Shown: piece by piece, positions 29,500 to 41,529 of the stretch | How the letters are laid out: every line of letters starts with the position of its first letter | How positions within the stretch are numbered: the first letter of the stretch is position 1 | DNA from: Allomyces macrogynus ATCC 38327 | Taxonomy: Eukaryota; Blastocladiomycota; Blastocladiomycetes; Blastocladiales; Blastocladiaceae | Reading direction: 5' to 3' | DNA length: 64,000 nt | Assembly (NCBI GenBank): GCA_000151295.1 | Contig: GG745328.1 | Span: 632,327-696,326 of the forward strand | Made by a program: the position numbers and the translations under genes | The notes under the pieces: generated by a model | Told to the model about the DNA's origin: nothing | Seen by the model: only the letters and a program-made list of their open reading frames with translations | Databases searched by the model: none

Positions 29500-31304
29500 A
29501 TGAGCACCTCGCAGCAGCAACTTCCCCCCGAACAGCAACAAGACCTGCGCGACCGCGACGCTGTTGTCGACCACATTCTCGGCGCGTCGCTCGTGCTCGG
29601 CCTGCACAATCTCTACATCAACGCAACGCAGCTTTGGCAGCGCCCGCGCCGGCTCAAGGTCGTGCAAGTCATTGCGTCGGCGTTCCAGCTCGTCAACCAG
29701 CTCACGTTTATCGTACTGCAGACGCAGCCAGCCGCGCGCGTCTGGAATTGCCACGGCGTCAGCGATGTTGGCGACCTCGCCTACCTCATCTTCCAAACCC
29801 TCTCCATGATCGTCCTCATTCTGCGCGCCACCGTGTTGCTTGACGCGCGCCACCGCGGACTCGCGCGAACGGCCCTGATCGTGCTGTTTGCCGCGGGCAT
29901 GATCCCGGTCATCACGTCGATTGTCCTCAAGGAGATTGTCGAGGACCCCATCACGGGCCGGTGCATCCCGCAGTACTCGGCGTCGTGGAACTACATTGGC
30001 AAGGTGCATGACGTTTCCCGCGTTCCGTCAACTGCCAAGCTTCATTCTGACATCTACACTCCTAGATTATCCTCTTCGTCGTCTACTCAATCCTTCTCGT
30101 CGCCTTCAGCACCCCGGCGTTCCGGCAACTGCGCCGCGCGAGTGCCCCACCGATTCCATCGACCACCGTCGGCACCACGACCGCGCGCAAGGCACGGCTC
30201 ATCTCGGTCCTGTCGCGCAGTTTCCGCGGCGGCAAGTCACCCAGCACTCCACCGAGCCGTGCCACGTCCCTTTCCTTTGCCACGTCAAGCGTCGTGCGCT
30301 CTCCACCAACAACCTCGGCGCGCCCGGCGCCACCACCACCGAACCCGCTCAAGCGATATCTGCGGCACGTGATCTTGCGCGTTGCGTTCCGAATCGCGCT
30401 CGCAATCGCCGCGTACTTGGTCACCGTCGCGCTCGGGATCGCGGGTGTCTGGGGGCACCTCTGGATCGCGCAGTTCTCCGTCCAGAACTACTTTTGCACG
30501 GTCGCGGCCACGTTCTCGGTCCTGCGGCGACCCACGCACCATGCAGGCGGCGGCGGTGCGGGCGGCGGGGATGCCGCGTCGGCCGCACGCTTGCGATCAG
30601 GACAGCACGGTGGTGGAGGAGGCGGTGTAGTCGATCCGGCTGGCGGAATCGCAGCTCTCGCTGCTGCCGCCGGCGGACCCGCACGACGCGCGGATATTGG
30701 CATTATGAGCACGGCGTTTGCGCCGTCGTTCACGACCGCGTCGATTGGCGGGTCGCTCGACGTGACCCCACTGACACCAGGCAGTCCGTCGCCGCGGCCC
30801 GTGCGCGCCACGTCCATCTCGCCACCGCTCGCCGCGCTCTCACGGCGCGCGCTCGACGGAATCACTGAACATGGCACCGTCGAGCGTGCCACTACTGCCG
30901 CGGCCAGTCCCACTACGTCCCCCACCGCGACCGAGTCGCCCGCGAGTCCGCGTGGATCGTTCCGCCGTCTTCTCATGCGCCGCGGCTCGCCCGCGCCCGA
31001 ATCCCCGTCGAGTCCGCGGTCGTCGTTGCGCAAAATCACGAGTCTCGCGTCGCCGTTGCGGTCGAGTATGCCGTCGGCGCTCGAGGCCATCAAGGCGCCG
31101 CGCGGGCGCGGGATTTCGGCGTTGCGGCATGCTCACGGGGAAGTGAACGATCCGGAAACATCGATTGTTTCGGCCGAAGCGTACATCGGCGATGGGCATG
31201 ATCACTTCAAGGGGTCGAGAAGTTTCCCATCGACGGTGGGGACGGTCGATGGTGGCAGCGGCGAGGTCACGGCGGCCGAGTCGGCGCCAGGTGGAGAAGA
31301 CTAG
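29500..31304 (+). CDS. Putative seven-helix membrane protein
   Basis: Two exons (29500-30003, 30066-31304; donor GTGCAT, acceptor CCTAG, phase 0) give 580 residues. Seven hydrophobic stretches can be drawn: HILGASLVLGLHNLYINA, VVQVIASAFQLVNQLTFIVL, LAYLIFQTLSMIVLILRATV, ALIVLFAAGMIPVITSIVL, IILFVVYSILLVAF, AFRIALAIAAYLVTVALGIA and IAQFSVQNYFCTVAATFSVL. Helices five and six are separated by a long Ser/Thr/Arg/Pro-rich loop, and a long Ser/Pro-rich tail follows. Cysteines before helix 3 (WNCHG) and before helix 5 (GRCIPQY) could form an extracellular bridge. The layout resembles a G-protein-coupled receptor, but no family motif is recognised. It shares its upstream region with the chitin synthase gene. 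Confidence 0.75.
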
Positions 31305-32249
31305 CACAGTGGAATAGATGCGGATGGAAGGCGGGAAGTAGAGGGATAGGATGTGACATGTCCTAGAGAATCGATTGATTTGCTTTTCGCGACGGTTGAC
31401 TGGCCGGAAATGCTGAACGCGGACAAGACGACACCACACGGAGAACAGAGCACTTTCGTGCCCACTTGGCATTCCTTCTGCACGAGAATCATCAATTCCA
31501 CCAATCACACCGCCGATCCTGCGCGATCCTGCGCACTTGAGCTCGGGCATCGCGAATCATCGCAAGGATTGATCTCACCACCACCATGGCAAACGTAATA
31601 TTGCACCAGAACAAGACGAGACAACGGAGCCGTGCCCATGCCGCAAGAGCACATCTTGCTGACGTGCTTCAACGCGGAACCGGGCTGCGCTCATCCTTGT
31701 GTCCACTTCACGCGTGCGCTCAGCGTTGTATGCAGGCGGATCAGGATGTCATCGTGGGGCAACGGGGCAGGGTGGACACAGTCGTCAGCGCGTCCACGCT
31801 CAATGCAGGAAAGCTGGTTAGATCGTCGCTGACCTGTCTGCGTGCGCATCGCTGCACGAGAAACCCCCCTACATGTTGCTCTGGTGCAGATTTACGTTGA
31901 AACCAGTCCCTCTGGTCGCTGTCGTGTCTGGTTCGTTTCGATGAAAACGACAACGGAGATCGCCTTTCTTCTCTCGTTCAATCATTCTTGAACATATTGA
32001 TCAATCTTGTTCCAGGCCGGTTCTGCAGAGGAGACTTGGTACACTGGTCTGCGAAGGTGGAGAGATCAGAAGTGGTCTGAGCAGACAGTTTCCCTCATCT
32101 CCTTTTGATCACGCTGCTGCCTGCCACAACCATCTTCCATCCACCGCACAGTCGGCCCGCCAGATCGCTGTTGTGCAGGTGCCTGGCGTGTCCCGTCTCT
32201 TCGCATTGGAACGGCCGCCTTCAACCGCGCGAACCAACCACTATTCACC
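31305..32249. other. Spacer without recognised gene
   Basis: Sequence between the seven-helix protein gene and RPS29, including the RPS29 promoter side. Frames are short and show no domain. No RNA gene was recognised. Confidence 0.35.
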
Positions 32250-32941
32250 ATGGCCCACGCTAACGTCTGGAACTCGCACCCGAAGAGCCACGGCAAGGGC
32301 TCGCGCGAGTGGTAAGTGGGCCTTCGTCCACTTTTCCGACCCATTCGCGCCACCCGCGCGAGCTGCGAGCGAGCCGAACCGACCTTGGCCACGCCGGTCC
32401 ATCCGTCATCGTCACCGACCCGTTCGCCGATTTTTGCGACCCACGACGAATCCCTGCTCGACCACCGCGGTCTTGAGCTGGATTGACCGTTTCGAAACAA
32501 TTTTGCGTCGTTTTGCTCCGGAAACGCTGTATGGCGAGCCCCTGGTTCTCCGCGCTCGACCGCCACGAAACGTGGGCGACGACAGAATCTGCTTTGGAGC
32601 GGGTGACGGTGACGGATGGTGGACTCGCTGCATTTCACTCGCTCGCTCGCTCGCAGCTCCACTTTTCGCGGGGGTCGATGGGTCGACGATTCTCGGCAGC
32701 ACGCCGACTGTGCAATGTGCGGCTGTTCTGACGCTGTTGCGCTTGCGCTGCTTTTTAGCCGCCTCTGCACGCACCGTGCCGGTCTGATCCGCAAGTACGG
32801 CCTGAACCTGTGCCGTCAGTGCTTCCGCGAGAAGGCCAACGACATTGGCTTCACCAAGGTGCGTTTTGATGATGATGAAACTGTGAACTTGCGTTGAAAA
32901 TGAAGCTGACCGTTTGCTTTCTGCTCGTCCAGACCCGCTAA
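32250..32941 (+). CDS. RPS29: 40S ribosomal protein S29 (uS14), three exons
   Basis: Exons 32250-32311, 32759-32858 and 32933-32941 join in phase to a 56-residue protein, the usual length in fungi. It starts [20 protein letters not shown]. The junction rebuilds CRLC, the first half of the zinc site; [20 protein letters not shown] follows with the second half. The last exon is only Thr-Arg-stop. It binds 18S rRNA in the head of the small subunit. Intron 1 is 447 nt, long for this window; I looked for a snoRNA inside it and found no convincing C/D or H/ACA boxes. Donor 1 is GTAAGT, unlike the GTGCGT/GTACGT type common here. Confidence 0.97.
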
Positions 32942-33810
32942 GGATCCTCCATGCGTTGGCGTGCCGGTGTGCGCCTCGGAAGTGTTGTCGATATGGCGCG
33001 CGTGCGCGCGGATGCCCCACCGCTCCCCCCGGTCCGTCCGTGCACGACGCAGCCGGCCCGGCGCTCGTCCAGTTGTGCAGTGGTACCCAATACATCTTTG
33101 TGCAAAAGCAGCTCAGCACGCCCGACTCGGTGCCCTGCGACGACTTGGGTGGGACTGCAGCGGATGCGCGAGACGGCTGGCTCAACACGATCACTTTTGG
33201 TTGCGCGCATGCCCGTCGTTGCCGGTCAGAAATGGTCCCGCCCGTCAGGGTCTTTGCTTCAGGCTCGTTTTTACATCGTCGTGAAACGTGATGCTCTTCA
33301 GCCAGACCAAATTGCGGAGAAGCTCTTTTAATAACCCACTTTCGTGTGCTGGCAACATCGCACCCCCTCGCTTTACAACGCGGCAGCAGGTCACAATTCC
33401 ATCCGTCCCATCTGTTTGCTGAGTGCCTTCCCCTTTGTCGTCTCGCGTCGGGCTCAGCGGCACCTTTTGGTGACGGGAGTGGTGGATGAAACTTGTCGGT
33501 ATGAGTCTGGCGATGGTTGTCGTCGTGGCAGTTTGATGTGCCACGTCGGACACACGTGAGAATCGCGCTGCCCAGGCAAACCGCGCCAAGCGATACGAAC
33601 AGCTCCCCCAGTCTTCCACCACTCCCACCTCGACGGCGCGACAACCGCCTCCACTAGCGCGACCGTGGCGCGCACTTTAACCCGGCCAGCTGCACGGCAC
33701 GATCTCGTCCACGGCCACAGTCTCGGCTCTTCAGCGCACCCTGTTCAAGCTGCCAACACGACCAAACTTGGACCCGCTTGTTTTCTCCTTCAACCACAAA
33801 CCGTGCAAGA
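32942..33810. other. Spacer with one unassigned protein-like frame
   Basis: Between RPS29 and HRD3. A plus-strand frame to 33291 reads GPALVQLCSGTQYIFVQKQL and DGWLNTITFGCAH before a stop; it looks more protein-like than its surroundings but has no family and no clear start, and overlaps the RPS29 3' end. The right part is the HRD3 promoter and leader. Confidence 0.3.
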
Positions 33811-36800
33811 ATGACGTCGCGACGCACACGTTCAAGGCGCACGGGACCCTCATTACGGTGGCCCGGACTGCTCGTCGCGGCCGTGCTCCTGGCCCTGTGC
33901 TGCTCGCATCCGACCGCCCAAGCCAAAGCCGATGCGGCCACGGCGCCTCCTCCACCAGCACTCGACACGCCGCTCCCGCCCAACGTGCATCTGCCACCAA
34001 GTGCGCCGCAAACACCCGGCGACGCGCTCGTGCACCAGGCGCAAGCGCAGCTCGCGCGGCTTGACGCGCACCACCCGGACCTGCACCATGTCGGCGCCCG
34101 GCTCATTCGCGAGGTGATCGAGCCCAATCTTGTCGCTGCCGGACTCGCGCAATGGGGTGCTGACCTCGGCGCGCCTGACTGGATGGTCGGTGCCGACGAC
34201 GTGACGGCGCGCGTCACGCGCGACGTGCGCGCCTATGTCGCGTCGGCGAAAGACGCGGTGCGGCTGCTGATGCAGGCGTGGAGCGACGAGCAGCACGTGG
34301 ATGCCGGCCGGGTCTTGGCGAGTATCGCGCTGGTATGGACCGGATGGTTGTGCTCCTTGCGTGCGATGAAAGTGGTCGGGTACTGACGTGATCCTAACGA
34401 TAGTTTGGCAACTACACGCTGCCCGTCTCGCCCAAGACGGCCTTTTCCATTTACTCGACGCTCGCCAACGTCACGGGGGACGTTGACGCGCACTACCACC
34501 TCGGCTTCTTTTACTCGACCAATCTCGGTGGAGTCCTGGGTCCGTCGATCGCGTCGGTGCGCCAAGAAGCTGCGCAGCTCCACTACACGCTCGCCGCGTA
34601 CGGCGGGCACGCCGGCGCGCAAATGACGCTCGGGTACCGGCACCTCATGGGGATTGGCGCGTCACGGTCGTGCGAGACGAGCGCGTTTTACTATTACCAG
34701 GTCGCCAAGAAGGGTACGTTTTTTGTTCGGTTTGTGATTACTAGCAGAACGCAACTCATCAAGTGACCTGCGATAGTCCTCGACCTCTACTACGCCGGCC
34801 CACCGGGCGGCCGCTCGCCACCACCCGCGCGCGTCTCCCTCCCGACCGAAGCCGGCGGCATGTACGGTCCCGGGTCCGCGACGAAAGCGCACGCGAGCAA
34901 AGCCGACTCGGCCATTTCCGACGAGGACGAATACGAATTCTTCAAGTACCACGCCGACGAGGGCGACCCGTACTACCAGCTCCTGCTCGGCAAGCGGTAC
35001 TACGATGGCACGCACGCGTCGATCCCGCAAGACTACGACGGCGCGCTGCGGTACCTGCACCGCGCCGCGTCCATAACCGTCCCTTCCATCCCGGCTCCAG
35101 CAGCCGCGCCCGCGAGGCGCGACTCCAACGGCGACACGCCCGCCGCCGCCGCGGCTGACCAGCAGCAGCAGCCGCCGCAAAAGCCCGTGCAAGTCTCGCC
35201 GGAAATCAAGCAAAAGCGCGCGATTGTCGGCCAGGCGGCCCACTTACTCGGGCGCATGTACCTCCGCGGTGAAGGCGTCGTTGCGCACAACGCGACCGCG
35301 CAGCGGTGGTTCCGGCTCGGCGCGTCGCACGGCGACGCCGACTCGCTCGCATGGGTCGGGATCATGGCCCTCGATACGGCGCACACGGCGCTCGCTGACG
35401 CCCTCGCCGAATCGCCGCGGTCCGTCACGACCATCAAGGCGCACCGTGCGGCGGCGGCGCGTGCGGTCGAATTCTTGCGTAAGGCCGCGATCGCGGGGAA
35501 TCTCGAAGCGCACGCGGTGTTGGGGTTGCGGTACGCGGATACCGAGCGGTATGCAGACGCAATCAAGTACCTGACCCTCGCTGCCGCGCACGGGCACATT
35601 CCAGCGATGATGCGGTTGGCGGAACTGTATCTGGCGGGTCGCGGGACCGCGCCGAGTTGTACGATGGCCGTGGCGTTGCTCAAGAATGTGGCCGAGCATG
35701 GGGCGGAGTGGATCGAGCCGGTCATGACGCACGCGCACGAGTTGGTTGTGGATCCGGATTTGCCGAATGCCGACTTGGCGCTGCTGCTGTACTGGCTCGC
35801 GGCCGAGCGCGGGATTGCGACAGCGCAGAGTAATGTCGCGTGGTTGATTGAACGCCGCGCCAAGGCCGGGGATGGCAGTGGGCGGCTCGACTTGGATTGG
35901 CTGTTCACGGACGACGTGCATGCGCGGCTCGTCGAAGAGGCGGGCAAGTCGGTGACCGCTGCGGCTAGCGAGTCGGAGGCAGGGTGGCAGGCGTATGTGC
36001 CCCCAGCGATCATGGATGCCGATGAGGTCGCGCTCGTGTATTGGAATCGCGCGGCCAACCAGAATAATCCCGAGGCGCGCGTGAAGGTGGGCGACCACTT
36101 TTACCACGGCCGTGGCGCGCCGCAGGACTTTGCGCAGGCGCTGCAGTATTACAGTATCGCGGCCGAGTCAGACTTGACGGGGCTCGCCATGTGGAATTTG
36201 GCCTACATGTACCACCACGGGCTCGGTGCGCCAAAAGTACAGTTGTGTGCGCTTGGGTTATTTTGCCGAACGTGTTGCTGACCACACTTCCCCCCCGCCC
36301 GATAGGACCGGCACTTGGCCAAGCGGTACTACGACCTCGCGCTCGCGACCAACAGCGACGCGTGGCTGCCCGTCTCGCTGTCGCTCCTGCACCTGCACGC
36401 TGCCAACTGGTACGCGTTCCTGACCGACGCGATCCAAGGCTGGCGCAGCGATGCGACCCCTCCCAACCCTGCGACTCCAACCCCTGCCGCCGCGACTCCA
36501 GCCACCACGCCCGCTCCTGCATCGGCACCGGCCGCACCAACCCCACCGAAACCGCGCGCTGTCCCGACCAAACTGCCGCTTCTCGACCGCGTGCGCCAGT
36601 GGCTCGTCGACGACCAGACCGACCTCGAGCTCACGGCCATCGCGCTGCTCGTTCTGACCATGGTCCTCGCCTACCTCATGTACCTGCGGCAAATGTACTA
36701 CCAGCCGCAGGTGCAGCGGCACAACTTGCAGCGGCAGGCGCTCGAGCGCGCGATGCGCGTGCAGGCTGAAATGGCGCGCGAGCGGGAGCGGTTGCGCGAG

Positions 36801-37580
36801 GACGAGGAGCGGTTAAGGCGGTTGCGCAGGGAGGAGGTCGAGCCGCTGCTCGTGCCGGAGACGGATATCGAGGGGGTGCGGCGGCGGATGGCGGCGAGGG
36901 TCGAGGTGGATGAGGAGGTGGAGGAGATTGTCGCGGATGAGTGGCCGGTGGCGACGACGGCGGGTATGGCGACGTCGAGCGTTTCAGATGCATCGAGGAC
37001 GGTCGCGCCGTCGAATGCGGTCGATCCATCGAGGGCAGCTGAGACGCCAAGCGCGACCGACACACCGAGCTCAACCGACGCGTCGAGTTCCGTTGACGCG
37101 TCGAGCGCCGCCAATGCGCCGACTCCCGCCGGCGCTCTCGTGCAAAGCTCCCCACCAGAAGATTCGTTGACGGTCGACGTGCCCGCTGTCGAGCCCGCGC
37201 AAGAGCAGAACATGCACGGCGAGGACGAGCTGAATCTGAGTCCTGCGAGCGTGTCGATTTCCGCCCAGCCGCTCGTCGACGTCGAGGACAACCACGCTAC
37301 AAACCACGAGACCGGCCAAGACGATTCCGCGCCGCGATCACCCGTGTTGCCGGAATCACCATGTCCAGTACTGTTGCCGCCAACAGCACGACCGGAAGAA
37401 CCGGCGCAAAAGCCGGAACGAGGTCCCGAGCCAGAGCAAGAGTCGGAACAGGAGCTGGAGCCGGAGCGGATGCTCACACCGGCACAAGCAGCCGCGGCCG
37501 CGGCCTTGGCGCGGTTCCAGGTCGCAGCGAGCAGTCCCAGCAGTGGCAGTGCGGCTGAATCGCACGAGGAGGGGGCATAG
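33811..37580 (+). CDS. HRD3: Hrd3/SEL1L-type ER-associated degradation subunit
   Basis: Four exons (33811-34332, 34404-34713, 34777-36236, 36306-37580) join in phase to 1188 residues. An N-terminal signal sequence (PGLLVAAVLLALCCSHPTAQ) leads into the ER lumen. Many Sel1-like repeats follow, for example AHYHLGFFYSTNLGGV, AAHLLGRMYLRGEGVVAHNA, AMMRLAELYLAGRGTAPSC, ARVKVGDHFYHGRGAPQDF and AMWNLAYMYHHGLGAPK. A membrane helix (LTAIALLVLTMVLAYLMYL) lies near residue 880, followed by a charged helix and a long disordered Ser/Glu/Pro-rich cytosolic tail. Hrd3/SEL1L holds the Hrd1 ubiquitin ligase and receives misfolded glycoproteins. All three introns end in GATAG. The tail is longer than in yeast Hrd3. 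Confidence 0.93.
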
Positions 37581-37762
37581 ATTTGGTGGCGGTTTTGATT
37601 CGCGAGTCTTGTCTGAAAATACACCAGCGTTCTCCATGGCATATGAGCATTGTTGATAATGTTGAAGGCACGGACAGGTTGACATCGTCGAGGGACATGT
37701 GCTTGTGAGAAGCAGCGCTCCATTTTTCTCTCTCTCGCATATCTCTCGTGCAGCAACCTGTT

Positions 37763-38985
37763 CAGCATCTTGACCCAGCCCCTGACCACGCAACTCGAAC
37801 CGCGGCTCACCGGCCTCCCCACCTTCATTATTGAAGAGATCGTCGACCATTTACGTGTGAAGCCTTTTCCCGCGCTTTCCTTGCGTGACAACAACGCTTT
37901 GATTGCGCGCGACCTGGCGCGTTTTGCGTGAACGTGCCGTTCCCTGCGCGCTCCTGCCGCGAGCGCTCTCCTCGACGAGTTTGCTGCGCTTTTCGTCGAT
38001 TCTCGCACTTTCGCATTACTCGGACTTGCTTATCTCGATTATTCAGGGCAGCTCGCCTTTTTGGGCCGCTTTGATGTGCTGGTCGAAGGTCCGCCTGCGT
38101 TGGCGCAATCCAGCCCGTCTGCGACCATCCTTGCGGCGACCTCGGACACTCCCATGATTATGCCTACCGCGTGGGTGCGTCGGGTCCGTGTATACGGTTT
38201 TGGGCAAGTTTGGCGCGCCAGGCTGCCGTCGCTGGGCAGTTCCGTTTGGCAGCAATGTCTGGGTTATTCGCCCGCCTCTCGAAAGTCGTGCATATGCTTA
38301 TCCAGCCCCACCTGGCTGGCCTAGCCCAGTGCCAATAGTGATTGGGCGGATGCGGTCGAGGACATTGAGCTTGTTGTAAGCGACTGGGGCCCTACCTATG
38401 ACATTTCCGGAGGCAGAGGAATGTCTTCAAGATGCTTCCCCTGCCATTGCGTTTGCTTCGCGTGTCTCTGCCAGTGTGGGGCGCAACAACGCTCGAGTGT
38501 TTGACAACCAACGTTCTCGCTCATGCGCCATTACTTGCTGAATTGCATCTGATGGCCATTGCAGGCTGCTCGCTGCACGACGACTCAGCCCTCGTTTCAT
38601 GCCGCGAACGCTTGTGAGATTGTCCCTGACGAATTGCTTCGAAGCCAAGCTGATCTCAGACCTGGTGTTGGTCCACCATTTCACGTTCCCACCGACGCTC
38701 AAGCATCTTGGGCTCGCGCGCAACGATATGACTGAGATTCACCTGATACTCTTGCGTGGTGCTTGGCCAGCGTCGCTCATATCGCTTGATTTGTCGCACA
38801 GCAAGTTCTACATGGTCGTTGGCCCATTGCCATTAACATTGCACACGCTCGATGTCTCGTACAACCGCACCATGATCCAGGATGTGCATCCCAAGGCGTG
38901 GATTATGGCGCTCCCGCCCTCTCTGAGGGAGCTCGACGTGCACGGGTTCAATTCATTGAGGATGTCGGTTGATTGCTTGTTGTAG
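37763..38985 (+). pseudogene. Decayed F-box-like/LRR family gene
   Basis: The plus strand reads LTGLPTFIIEEIVDHLR, then LARFA-stop-TCRSLRAPAASALL, then LLDEFAALFVDSRTFALLGLA. This aligns with LARLARTCRALRAIAAPALL and LLNDFAALFVHENGLTTLGLG of the intact minus-strand gene at 39791-41428. The stop (TGA near 37929) sits where the relative has Arg, consistent with CGA to TGA. Later segments (38599-38985) keep LRRs: FPPTLKHLGLARNDMTE, PASLISLDLSHSKFY and LPPSLRELDVHGFNSL. Other frame breaks occur between 38150 and 38600. The two genes form an inverted pair. Confidence 0.7.
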
Positions 38986-39790
38986 CACGCTGGCATGCAG
39001 GAAAAAATTGCGCTCTGGAGTGGCCAAACTCCGGATTGCCACGAACCCACCACATAGGCGATTGTTTGGAAAAAATTTGTTTTCGGTCCACTTGTATGTG
39101 ATCTTACAGGCGAGTGGTAGTGTGACTACATGTGGAGCGCGATTGTTTTCTTCGACAACAGTCGTTGTGGTTGCTTCAATCAAGCGATGGGTGACCGCTT
39201 GGCAGTCTGAAGCGTTGCTCCAGCGGGTTGTCTGTTGTGTGCTGGTCCAATCGGGTTGGAGGTGGTGGTCACAACTGAATGTCGACACGATGATGGAGCA
39301 GGATCTGATCTCAATGGAGGAGAGGTGGAGAGAGGGAGAGAGGGAGAATACGAATGGATAGCCCCAAATTCATTTGCATCTGTGCATCTGCTTTTGACGC
39401 TAAAGTTTGGGTGATCAGAGGCAGCAAGGGATGCAGGCAGGCATTCCATTGTGAGAGGTGAAAACTGCCAGTCTCGTGAGGAATCTATGCTGTCGCTGGA
39501 CGCCACGCGTTTGCGACTCACATGCACACCGTGGTCCTTGACAAGTGCGTCGATCTTTAACTGCCAAGAGCAAGGATCAAACCAACAGAAAAGTTCACAA
39601 TATGTAGACTGGACCAAGCAGCAAGCAGCCTTCGAAGTGAACAGCCAACCCATCCATTCACGATTCCCGGAGAATTATGAACAAAGACACTCAAACAAAA
39701 ATACGACAAATTGGGGACAACTGCACAACGTTGATTATTTTTGGTTCAAGCCGTCACTGCGAACGTATTTTCGGCCAAAATGCCAACTTG
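38986..39790. other. Spacer between the inverted F-box-like pair
   Basis: AT-richer sequence downstream of both convergent members of the pair. Frames are short, with no family resemblance and no RNA gene. Confidence 0.35.
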
Positions 39791-41428
39791 CTACACAAGT
39801 TTCGGCGCTTGCTGCAGTAACCAAGCACTTGAGGTTGGAACGCGGAGCTGCATGTTCGCCAGCATCGGTGCACGCGGCTGCACGGTCTCATTGATAGGCA
39901 CGAGACGCTCAACAAACTTCTTGCCCTTGGTTGCCTCATCATCTGTCCCCATCACCATCCACGACGTTAGCAAGGGCACGTTAGGCACGTGCAAGGTGTC
40001 GATCAATGGCCAGGCACCGTAAGGAAGGACGACAATCACGTTCTGAAGCGCCGGGAATGTGCACCGGCGGAGGTACGAAAAAAATTGGACTGATGTGCGG
40101 ATCTGCCGCAAGACCGGGAAGACAGACTGCGCCGCGAGCGGGTATCGCTCACAATTGTTATGAGGCGAGAAATGCATTGACGCGTCGAGGAAATCAAGAT
40201 GCGGCAGCCGAGCAAGCCGCTCCACGTGGGCGGGCAGCAGCGACATCGCATTGAGGTTGGTGGCACCCGTGATGCGCAACGAAACGAGATGCGCTGAGAG
40301 CTCCGCCAGCTCAGTTCCAAGAATAAACGCGGAGTTGTTGCGGCGCACATTTACAGTCAAATGCGTCAACGAACGGAGAGGAGCGTTGCCCACCGTTTTC
40401 ACTAGGTCATGGAAGTGCCGAAGTGCGATTGGCGACAAGGTCGCCCGCCAAAGCCGGCCATGCTCTGGTTTGAGGAGCAAAGTATCAGCGTCGCCGCTCG
40501 GGTGCTCGCCGGTCGCTACGGTTCGAATCGGACCTGTGATTTCAATGTCCTGGTAGGCTGTCAGAGACAGAAGCACCCCCATCGACAGCTCTGCACCATC
40601 ATCACCAGAGGCATTGATTCGAACTTTGGTCGAATCTGGCAGGGTTGGCAGCGCTTTGATGGCCACGGATCCGTTCGGGTACCAAAGGCGAAACGTGGCG
40701 AGGCGCCGGAAGGCCATGTCACCCAGCGACGACAGGATCGCTTCAGGACTCTTGATCGTGACGCTTTTCAAACGATTGGCAACACCCGGAGACATGAGAA
40801 TGCCTTCAACGACGCGGTGCGAGCACTTGCTCTGGAAGAGGATGTGTTCAACATTTGGTAGCCGGGCAATTTGTCGGCGTAGCGGCTGCCAAGCAGGGCT
40901 CGTCGTCGACGGGTACTTGTTCAAACGCCAAGGATAATGAGCACTGTAAACACTGATGCAAGCCACCCACACGGTGGGCACCACCATGGGCGCCATCTCG
41001 GCCGTCACGGAGGAATGCGTGGTGGCAACGTTCAAGTTGGTTGCCTCAGGGGAATGGACAGCGCCAGAAACTGAGGAGATGGCAGACTTGGTCACATTTC
41101 CAATGCCCTGGAGAGGGTCGTCTGATTCGCTCCTCGTGTCGACGAGGCCCAAGTATGCGAGCTTTGCGTCCAATTGATTGATGTAACCGAGTCCAAGCGT
41201 GGTAAGACCATTCTCGTGAACGAATAAAGCCGCAAAATCGTTGAGAAGAGCGGGTGCAGCAATCGCGCGCAAGGCACGACACGTTCGCGCAAGCCGCGCC
41301 AGCTCGCAGGCAAATTTGATGTCGTGGCCAGCACGAAAATGGGCGCGCAGCTTGTTTATGATGGCTTCAAGAATGGATGGTGGGAGATCGGTAAGCCGCG
41401 TCTTGGGTGGGTTCAGGAGTCGGGTCAT
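39791..41428 (-). CDS. F-box-like protein with LRR-type C-terminal region
   Basis: An intact open frame; the start MTRLLNPPKTRL (41428) is preferred because the F-box-like segment TRLTDLPPSILEAIINKL follows at once. The frame stays open to an ATG at 41521, giving 576 instead of 545 residues. After the F-box-like helices (ELARLARTCRALRAIAAP) come irregular leucine-rich repeats such as LRSLTHLTVNVRRNN, LPHLDFLDASMHF and FPALQNVIVVLPYGAW. Family members of this type usually select substrates for SCF ligases; that is inference. A Ty3-type retrotransposon is inserted about 100 nt upstream of the preferred start, 9 nt upstream of the alternative one, so its promoter is likely split or replaced. Confidence 0.75.
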   Translation of the reverse strand: MTRLLNPPKTRLTDLPPSILEAIINKLRAHFRAGHDIKFACELARLARTCRALRAIAAPALLNDFAALFVHENGLTTLGLGYINQLDAKLAYLGLVDTRSESDDPLQGIGNVTKSAISSVSGAVHSPEATNLNVATTHSSVTAEMAPMVVPTVWVACISVYSAHYPWRLNKYPSTTSPAWQPLRRQIARLPNVEHILFQSKCSHRVVEGILMSPGVANRLKSVTIKSPEAILSSLGDMAFRRLATFRLWYPNGSVAIKALPTLPDSTKVRINASGDDGAELSMGVLLSLTAYQDIEITGPIRTVATGEHPSGDADTLLLKPEHGRLWRATLSPIALRHFHDLVKTVGNAPLRSLTHLTVNVRRNNSAFILGTELAELSAHLVSLRITGATNLNAMSLLPAHVERLARLPHLDFLDASMHFSPHNNCERYPLAAQSVFPVLRQIRTSVQFFSYLRRCTFPALQNVIVVLPYGAWPLIDTLHVPNVPLLTSWMVMGTDDEATKGKKFVERLVPINETVQPRAPMLANMQLRVPTSSAWLLQQAPKLV

Positions 41429-41524
41429 CGTGCTGTTGTCGGAGCAACTCTTTGCTGGCAGTAGTCGTCGTGCACAGAGGGAAGGGAGGCAAGTGAGGGT
41501 GGGAGGGAGGCTCGACAACATGAA

Positions 41525-41529
41525 GAGGC
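41525..41529. repeat. Target-site duplication GAGGC, left
   Basis: GAGGC directly abuts the outer end of the left LTR and recurs at 47533-47537 outside the right LTR. Confidence 0.93.

Noticed and set aside
32312..32758. A snoRNA in the long RPS29 intron
   Set aside because: Ribosomal protein introns often host snoRNAs, but I found no C (RUGAUGA) with D box pair and no hinge/ACA pattern.
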